From Basidiobolus meristosporus CBS 931.73 (taxonomy: Eukaryota > Basidiobolomycota > Basidiobolomycetes > Basidiobolales > Basidiobolaceae), in contig MCFE01000110.1 in assembly GCA_002104905.1 (NCBI GenBank), positions 104,043 to 168,042 on the forward strand: a DNA stretch of 64,000 bases. Direction: 5' to 3'. Position 1 is the stretch's first letter; each line of letters starts with the position of its first letter. Below, piece after piece: positions 57,839-64,000 of the stretch. Below the pieces are notes generated by a model, which did no database searches, was not told the origin of the DNA, and saw only the letters and a program-made list of their open reading frames with translations. The position numbers were made by a program, and so were the translations under genes.

Positions 57839-57881
57839 TTAGGGGGGGGGGAAACCACCGGTTGATGTTATTTATTGTCAA

Positions 57882-58229
57882 TCATTGTGAAAATAAAGAA
57901 GTCAGGGATTGATTCTGGAGTCTTGTAACATATTTGTACAGACACTTTGGGTTAATATGTAGATAGGTTGCTATTTCTTGTAGTTCCTCTGCATTGAATA
58001 GAGTGTTGAGAGGGAGTGGTGGTAGCACTAGCAATAATAACTTATGATCTATGTATTGTGATGTGCTTTTGCCAATTGGTGATATAAAGCAAAGAAATGG
58101 GGTTTGCTGAGTTACATACTCTTGCCATAGTTGATTAAGATACTTGCTATATGCTTCTTTGGGGTTTTTACTCCCCTCTATTGCTTTGACAAATTGCTGG
58201 ACTTTGGGGACCTGATGATAGTTGCCCAA
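57882..58229 (-). pseudogene. LINE C-terminal domain, shifted frame
   Basis: 115 codons whose sequence (AYSKYLNQLWQEYVTQQTPFL, LVLPPLPLNTLFNAEELQ) matches the C-terminal part of LINE copy 1 at 56386-56667 (AYLKYLTHLWQQYLKKHTPF, LLPPFPLNSVLSTEEL). The conserved protein sequence between the two copies shows it is real coding material, displaced from the RT frame by a frameshift. Confidence 0.75.
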
Positions 58230-61200
58230 CAGGAGTTATTTTGAAGCATCTTGCGTGAAATCCATGCTTGTATCAACTCATTTGTTGATTTTTGGAGTTT
58301 AATACATAGTCTTGTACGGAGGTACAAAATTCTAATTGAATACGGGAGTAGTCCAAAAGTTGCCAGGACTGCGTGGTGATACTGTGTTGGTGGGAGCCAT
58401 GGTAATAAAGTATAAATGCTGTGAGAAAAAAACTTGTCCAGTTTTGTCAGGTATCTTGTTGGAATAGGCATTATTGCCAATCCAAACTCCAGTACTGGGA
58501 GCACAAACTGCTTGAGTAACAAGTGACATCGGCTCAAAGGTATATCTGGTGGTGTAACAGAGACTAACTTGTGTAAAGCATGCCGTGCAAGTGCTATTTG
58601 CCTCCACACATGTGCTTTTACATCCAGACCAGATGCAGTAAATGGAAGCCCTAGATAGCTGACAGTTTCTGCTGGGTGTAGAGTTTGAGAGTTCAGCATG
58701 ATACTGCATCCAACTGGCTTGGTTTTTGCCATTGAGACACTAAGATTATTTTGTGTAAGGTAGCTGACAATCAGGTTAGAGTCTTTTTCCAAATTACTGG
58801 AAGAGATACGAATATCATCTGCGTATAAAGTTGTAAGTGCAGAGGCTTCCAAGGCAGGAAAGTCATTCATAAAGATGGCAAATAGTAGAGGGCCTAGTAC
58901 GGTTCCCTGCACTACCCCATTTGGAACATCATAAGTGGTAGATTGCATATTTGGATGCAAAATGTAGGCCTTTGAGTCCTGATATAAAGCCATGATAAGA
59001 GCTGTAATTGAAGGTCCAGCAAAAGCTTCAAGTTTTCTCCAAAGTAGGTTATGGTCAACTGCATCAAATGCATGGGTAATATCCAAGAGTACTGCTGGAA
59101 ATTTGTTACAGAGTGTGTGGTCATGGCTTAGCATGACAGCCATTTATAGCAAGACTTTAGGTATAAAACCAAATTGATTTGCTACAAACAAGCCACTAGA
59201 TGAGAGTTGCAAAGCAATTAACAGTTCCAATACCTTTCTGCAAGCTGGTAAGAGGGAAACAGGGTGATAGGATTCTGCCAGTTTGGCTAAGCCTCTACCT
59301 TTGTATAGAGGAATCACCTTTGCAACCAGTCATTCCAACAGCATTTGCACATGTGAAATACACTGCAAATAGAATGGGAGCAATATATGTGCCATGGCAG
59401 CAGGTGCCAGCTTCAAGATTTCATATGTTATGTTGTCATGACCTGGTTTGGTATTGTTGGGTAGCTTACAAAGAGTTGCCTCTAAAGTAGCTGCATCCAG
59501 GTTAATTGTGTGAGAGCAATCTCTTGAAGTAGCTGTATAGGGCTTGGAGCTGTATATGTCTTGCACAAAGAAAGCAGCAGCTAAAAGATTGGGACTTGGT
59601 AGATCTTTTGAAGCTGGCTGTAGAGCTTGATATATTCTTGATATGCTTCTAGTAGTGTCTGCAGCAGTCTTCAGTGGTAGAGAGTGCATTATATGATTCT
59701 GGTAGGATGCGTGTTTTTGAAGATTTTGAAGTTTCACATATTCGACTGCATCATCCAATAGCTGCTTCTGTGAGGGGTTAGGGAATTGGCAATAGCTCTG
59801 GGACAGTGCATATACTATGTTATGCCACTGGCACATCTGGGATGTTGGGCATTTGGTTGGTAGTGACAAAGCAGCAGCAATCAATATCACAAGCTTGATA
59901 AAAAGCCATGCAGTATCAACACAGCTGGGTAGATTGGTGTGATAGCTGATAATCATCAAGTAGTTAGCAAAATCTTTAAGTTGCAATGGCATTGCTTGAC
60001 ATGTCTTGAATTGTAGAGGTTTTGCCGGCAGGACAGTGGGGAATTGCAATATCACTGACCATGCATCATGATCTGATGAGTTAAGCATTCCAAGCTGCAA
60101 CTTCTTGACAATGGCAACCTCTTGTAGTAATTGTAAACCAGCTGGTGTTGTGCATATCCAGTCTACACATCATTTTTCTGACTGGGGATTAACAGCAATA
60201 AAATGACATTGACGCAGCATACGGTGAATAACAGTTGCCTTCAGCTTAGCACTCTTTGATACAGAGATGCAATTTGTGTCATGAGGAATATTTAGGTCAC
60301 CAACTAGGATGCTTGCGGATTTCAAATGACAATGGAGCTGGACTATGGCATTAGCAATGTTGCTGACCTGCTCAAGTGCCAGCTTAGGTGGAAGATAGAT
60401 GAGTAAAATACTGAGCATATTACATTTGAGTGAAGCGGCATATGGCAAAACTAATGGCGTCACCAGAGTTGTACTATGCTTTGTGCGTAAAATAAAGCAG
60501 ATGGAGTGGCAAGTATTGTGTGGGCTACTAAAATAGTATGGCTCAAAAGTGTTCAGAACCAAATCAGTCATCTTAACATTGGCAAAGCAGAGAATATCAT
60601 ACAACTGGAGTAGTGCCTGAATTGATTCCACTATTGGGCAGAGACTGCGGCAATTGAGATACAATATCTGTGGGAGTCAAATCCCAGCTTCCAGGGGTGC
60701 TCTGGCTGCTGATGTTGGATAATTGTTGAGGGAACCAGCAGCATTCCATAGCTTATCAAAGGGAGCATCACTGAATTCCAAGAGCAGGGAGATTGCATGT
60801 TGCTTCAAGAAATATGCTACTTCCTGAGAAGGTGCTTGACGCTTGATAGCAGCAAAAAATGACATAATTGCAAGATGTGCTGGTGGCTTGTTGAACAAGA
60901 GCAAGCTGGACTTGGCAATCTCATCCAAAACAATTGTGAAGTGAGTGATAGTCCAATCTAATTGGATTCCTACAAACTCAATAAAGGCAGCTGATATATT
61001 CTGGTCAAGAATTATTTCAAGAACCTTTCCCTTCCGCCAAGCCAGGTTTATGATACATGAGGTATCAAAGTTAAGTGATCAAAAGGTACGGCGTATTGCA
61101 GTTAAAGTTGTCCACGGAACATTCTTGAAGTAGAGCACTGTCCATGTACTAACTGGCGGAAGATTTTTGGGTGGCTTATATGCTGGCTTTTTGATGTTAT

Positions 61201-62029
61201 TTTCTGCTGAGTTTAGTTGAGAACTTGGCTGTATTTGTGTACTTGATAGAATCTCTTTTCTCAGTGTGCAGCCAGCAAATGTATCTGGAATTTTGGTGCA
61301 AGCAACCTAGGCATATGTTTGCTGAGACTCATCCCGGCTGGAACTCTGTACTTTATGTTTGTGCAAAGTTGCTGACAGTTCCACCACTTTTGGTGAGCAT
61401 GACTCCTCCTCCACATGTGAAGCTACTGCCAAGTATGGATTAAAGTTAGCAGCTAATGATTTGTTAAACAATTTCATTGTGGTGTCAAGCTTCTCTTGTA
61501 GTAGATTATGTTGTTCCAGCATTATGCTGTACTTGTCCAATAAGAGACTGTTTCCATTCTCCAGTACAGCTACCTTAGTCTCCAATGCCTGTATTTGTTT
61601 TAATAGCAGGTACATTGAAGGCACTGGAGTTTGACTTACTACCCAAGGAGATGGATGTTTGAGTATATCTATACTTTCCATTTCAGCATGTTTAGTAACA
61701 GGCGTCTCTACACTAGGTAAAGCCAGGCTTATAACTGGGCTAGAACGTGTCTCAGAGTGCACTCTGGGTGAGACGGTTGGAGAATTGCAACTCTTCAGTG
61801 ATGGCAATGTCTTAAACTGCCTCAAGATGTTGCTCATCACTCAAAATCCAATATTCTGAAGGCATTGGCAGCAAAAGGTAAGCTTGTTTTTAGCACCTGA
61901 TCTTCCATTTTTCTTTATGGTGCCTTGTTGTCCGCATTTTGGACAGGTAACATTCTAGGCATAATGAGCAAATTTGCTTAGCACTTGCCTCTCCGGACTG
62001 GTGGTGATAAACTTTGAATGACTTGGCAT
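58178..62029 (-). pseudogene. LINE polyprotein: zinc ribbon, coiled coil, APE endonuclease, reverse transcriptase
   Basis: One reading frame can be followed from ATG 62029 to 58178. In order: a CPKCG...CCQC zinc ribbon near 61880-61950; a coiled-coil/Gag-like part (61307-61840); an ORF1-like tail; an APE-type endonuclease (LNCRSL near 60650, GDLNIPHD near 60290, SSDHDAW near 60060); and RT (LLDITHAFDAVDHNLLW, GVVQGTVLGPLLF, TLYADDIRISSS). In-frame stops interrupt it at 61955-61957, 61841-61843, 61307-61309, 61079-61081, 60677-60679, 60170-60172, 59330-59332 and 59144-59146. A C-terminal domain continues in another frame at 57882-58229, so one frameshift lies near 58200. Non-functional unless stops are read through. 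Confidence 0.85.
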
Positions 62030-62655
62030 ATCTTTAGAGTAGAGATGAGAGTATATTTACCTGATGCATGACCCTTTTATTTACAGTTAAAACAATGATA
62101 GCGTACAAGAAACAATAGATCCACGCATTAGGAAATAGATGTTGTGATTCAATGTGGTTAGGAATGCTGATGGCAAGAAAAAACAAGAAAGTGAGATGGT
62201 ATGCGAGATATTATTCACATCAAAGCCACACAACATGTGTGCAACAATCTGGTGGTGTGAATGCTATGATGATGAATTATTTATAGGGATTGATTCCGCG
62301 CGGTAAGAAGGTATGGCAAAAGTTCATGATACTTCAATGTTGTATGATAGTAGTGAGTAGCACTCAAGTCATGAATAATTATATTTCTAGCTACACCCCG
62401 GAATTGAAGTGCCACAATAAACACCCTTAACAATGATTTTGATTTGTTCTTTCACAGAATGCTTGGACACCTTTTATCCAGAATCAGCTTGAAGCATTGC
62501 ACCAACATATGTGTAATCAAATATTCCCAAGGGCGATAATCAAGACAACAATCAAGATGCAGAGCTGTATTCTATGTGTTAACCCAGATTTGGCATTCAT
62601 AATAATTGTGTGATTGCTATTTCTGCCAACTAACATCAGGAAATACTACTTAAAT

Positions 62656-62712
62656 ATTACTACGCATTGATACCCTCAGCAATTACTACGCATTGATACC
62701 CTCAGCAATTAC
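62656..62712. repeat. 26-bp tandem repeat
   Basis: Two perfect copies of a 26-bp unit beginning ATTACTACGCATTG (62656-62681, 62682-62707), followed by the start of a third. Confidence 0.9.
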
Positions 62713-63469
62713 TATTCCCATGAATCTAGTAGATCAAACATTGTACCAACCATCTGCGCCAACATATGTATAATCAATTACACCCAACAAGGATGACAAT
62801 CAAGACTCAAGTGACGACGACAATCAACCATTGTGTAAACATAGACGTAGATACAGAGGCCGCTTTTGACTTTATGGCTGTGGATTGTTTTTATTGATGA
62901 TTGGCCAGATAGAATAGCTATCAGCTGAGCTTCGGTTGCTGATGATTGTAGATAAACACAAAAGCAACTAAGGGCCAATATGCGCTTAATTTGTTAATGT
63001 ATCTTACAATTGATATTACTCCAGTGTCCCTGTTCATCAAGTATACCCAATTATTCTGTAAACAAGCTTTCAAATATGATACACAAGAGATATGCCCACA
63101 GGGATGCAAGTATCAACAAGAGCCGATCAAGCATTATTTTCTCAATTATAATAGGAATCACTTGTCTGTGATGCATGTTATATGCGCGCTCATGGTAGTG
63201 AGTAATAGTTAGAATTCATGGGATGGCAATACACTCTAGGATGCCCAATCTCCATATTGACTAGGCCACAGGACTTACAGCCAAGTGTTACCAGTTTCTT
63301 ACCCTTCCCCAGAATTGGTGGCTCATCAGAGGGGAGAATGGAAATTTACATGGTGTTGAGTTTGTCAAACGCTCTTGTTCCCGTGCTTGTAATGACTGTA
63401 TTTCTGCTATCACATATGAGGCAAAAAATAATGAAACTTTGTTGGATTTGGTCTCAAGCGCAGTTGTTG

Positions 63470-63804
63470 GTACATTGGGTGTCTTCCATGGGCTCAGTAT
63501 ACTGTGAGTCCTGATTAGCACAGTCGTCGCCACATTGAACATCTTCCATAGGCTCAGTGTACTGTGTATCTTAGTCAGAGCATCCTTCAACGCATTGGGT
63601 GTCCACTACTGGTGTGGAGTATGTCTCATCTTGTGCAGGCTGAATAATAACAGTGGGGTAATTAGTGCCATCTTCTGAGTGTTCAGCACCCTTCTGTTTG
63701 GCTGAACCTTCTACTTTGAGGCTAGGGCCTGCTTGAAACTGAACATTGAGACTCTTGTCACTGTTGGCGTTGGCAGTGTTCAGATTGTCATGCTTTCTGG
63801 TCAC
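63470..63804 (-). pseudogene. Degenerate gene fragment with DTQYTEPMED repeats
   Basis: Minus-strand reading from 63804 gives a 77-codon hydrophilic stretch ending VVDTQCVEGCSD, then an in-frame stop, then DTQYTEPMEDVQC and DSQYTEPMEDTQC about 60 bases apart. The repeats are imperfect and interrupted by stops, suggesting a decayed repetitive protein (or ORF1-type retroelement protein) cut off by the telomere. No family recognised. Confidence 0.4.
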
Positions 63805-63814
63805 GGTGGTGAAC

Positions 63815-64000
63815 TTAGGGTTAGGGTTAGGGTTAGGGTTAGGGTTAGGGTTAGGGCTAGGGTTAGGGTTAGGGTTAGGGTTAGGGTTAGGGTTAGGGTT
63901 AGGGTTAGGGTTAGGGTTAGGGTTAGGGTTAGGGTTAGGGTTAGGGTTAGGGTTAGGTTAGGGTTAGGGTTAGGGTTAGGGTTAGGGTTAGGGTTAGGGT
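63815..64000 (+). repeat. Telomere, (TTAGGG)n
   Basis: About 31 tandem TTAGGG units to the end of the window, G-rich strand running 5' to 3' outward, so this is a right chromosome end (or the sequence stops within the telomere). Two variants: CTAGGG at about 63857 and a shortened TTAGG near 63953. Confidence 0.98.

Larger units (their letters stand above)
57839..62029 (-). mobile_element. Near full-length telomeric LINE, copy 5
   Basis: Its 3' end on the + strand is TTAGGGGGGGGGG (57839-57851), then a small AACC-GGT-GGTT hairpin and AT-rich 3' UTR. Coding on the minus strand runs from an ATG at 62029 to about 57882. The 5' boundary is not sharp; sequence from about 62030 to the telomere may include its 5' UTR. 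It is the outermost element of the stack and the most complete. Confidence 0.8.
62030..63814. other. Subtelomeric sequence between the LINE and the telomere
   Basis: No intact gene recognised. Contains a 26-bp tandem repeat (62656-62707) and a minus-strand degenerate peptide repeat near 63480-63620. May be the LINE 5' UTR plus remains of another element. Confidence 0.45.

Noticed and set aside
63746-63961. Open frame encoding a long Leu-Gly repeat
   Set aside because: It is the translation of the TTAGGG telomere, not a gene.

Overview
The window looks like the right-hand end of a fungal chromosome. It finishes in about 186 bp of TTAGGG repeats, with the G-rich strand running toward the end. 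Genes have many short introns (about 50-80 nt, GT-AG). The gene set is fungal: a GCN4/CPC1-type bZIP factor, MGS1/WRNIP1, TVP18, TYR1, a fungal-type CorA Mg transporter and an F-box/WD40 protein. The lineage cannot be fixed from the sequence alone. A non-yeast, possibly early-diverging filamentous fungus is my inference.

From 1 to 48.8 kb is an ordinary gene region with relaxed spacing. In order it holds: a SPO22/ZIP4-like meiotic TPR gene (partial), the bZIP regulator with two upstream ORFs, two tandem C2H2 zinc-finger paralogs, TVP18, ribosomal protein eL34, the MGS1/WRNIP1 ATPase, two tandem glutathione S-transferases, IBA57, Mn superoxide dismutase, a TspO-like membrane protein, prephenate dehydrogenase TYR1, an F-box/WD40 protein, a secreted subtilisin, a TRF/TBF1/Taz1-type telomere-repeat-binding protein, a Maf-family pyrophosphatase, a CorA transporter, an intronless DUF3626 protein and a 1-Cys peroxiredoxin. 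Several genes touch mitochondrial and redox biology (IBA57, SOD2, GSTs, peroxiredoxin), but nothing suggests an operon-like cluster. Two to three kilobase gaps without recognisable genes are common.

From 49.7 kb to the end is subtelomeric retroelement territory. A Ty1/copia element (49668-55396, minus strand, 333-bp LTRs, TSD TGATG) carries a nested 1069-bp solo LTR of another family. Distal to it are an older copia remnant, two further solo LTRs with perfect 5-bp TSDs, and a head-to-tail stack of non-LTR (LINE) 3' ends. The LINEs all lie on the minus strand. Each 3' end (left side on + strand) is a small hairpin followed by a TTAGGGGG-type telomere-like tract. The most distal copy keeps zinc-ribbon, coiled-coil, APE endonuclease and reverse transcriptase regions in one frame broken by stop codons.

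The most interesting feature is this LINE stack: its geometry suggests elements added by reverse transcription primed from the telomeric G-strand overhang. The same chromosome arm carries a telomere-binding Myb gene whose own 5' flank contains CCCTAA motifs. All gene models below were spliced by eye; exon borders are given where I checked the reading frame through.
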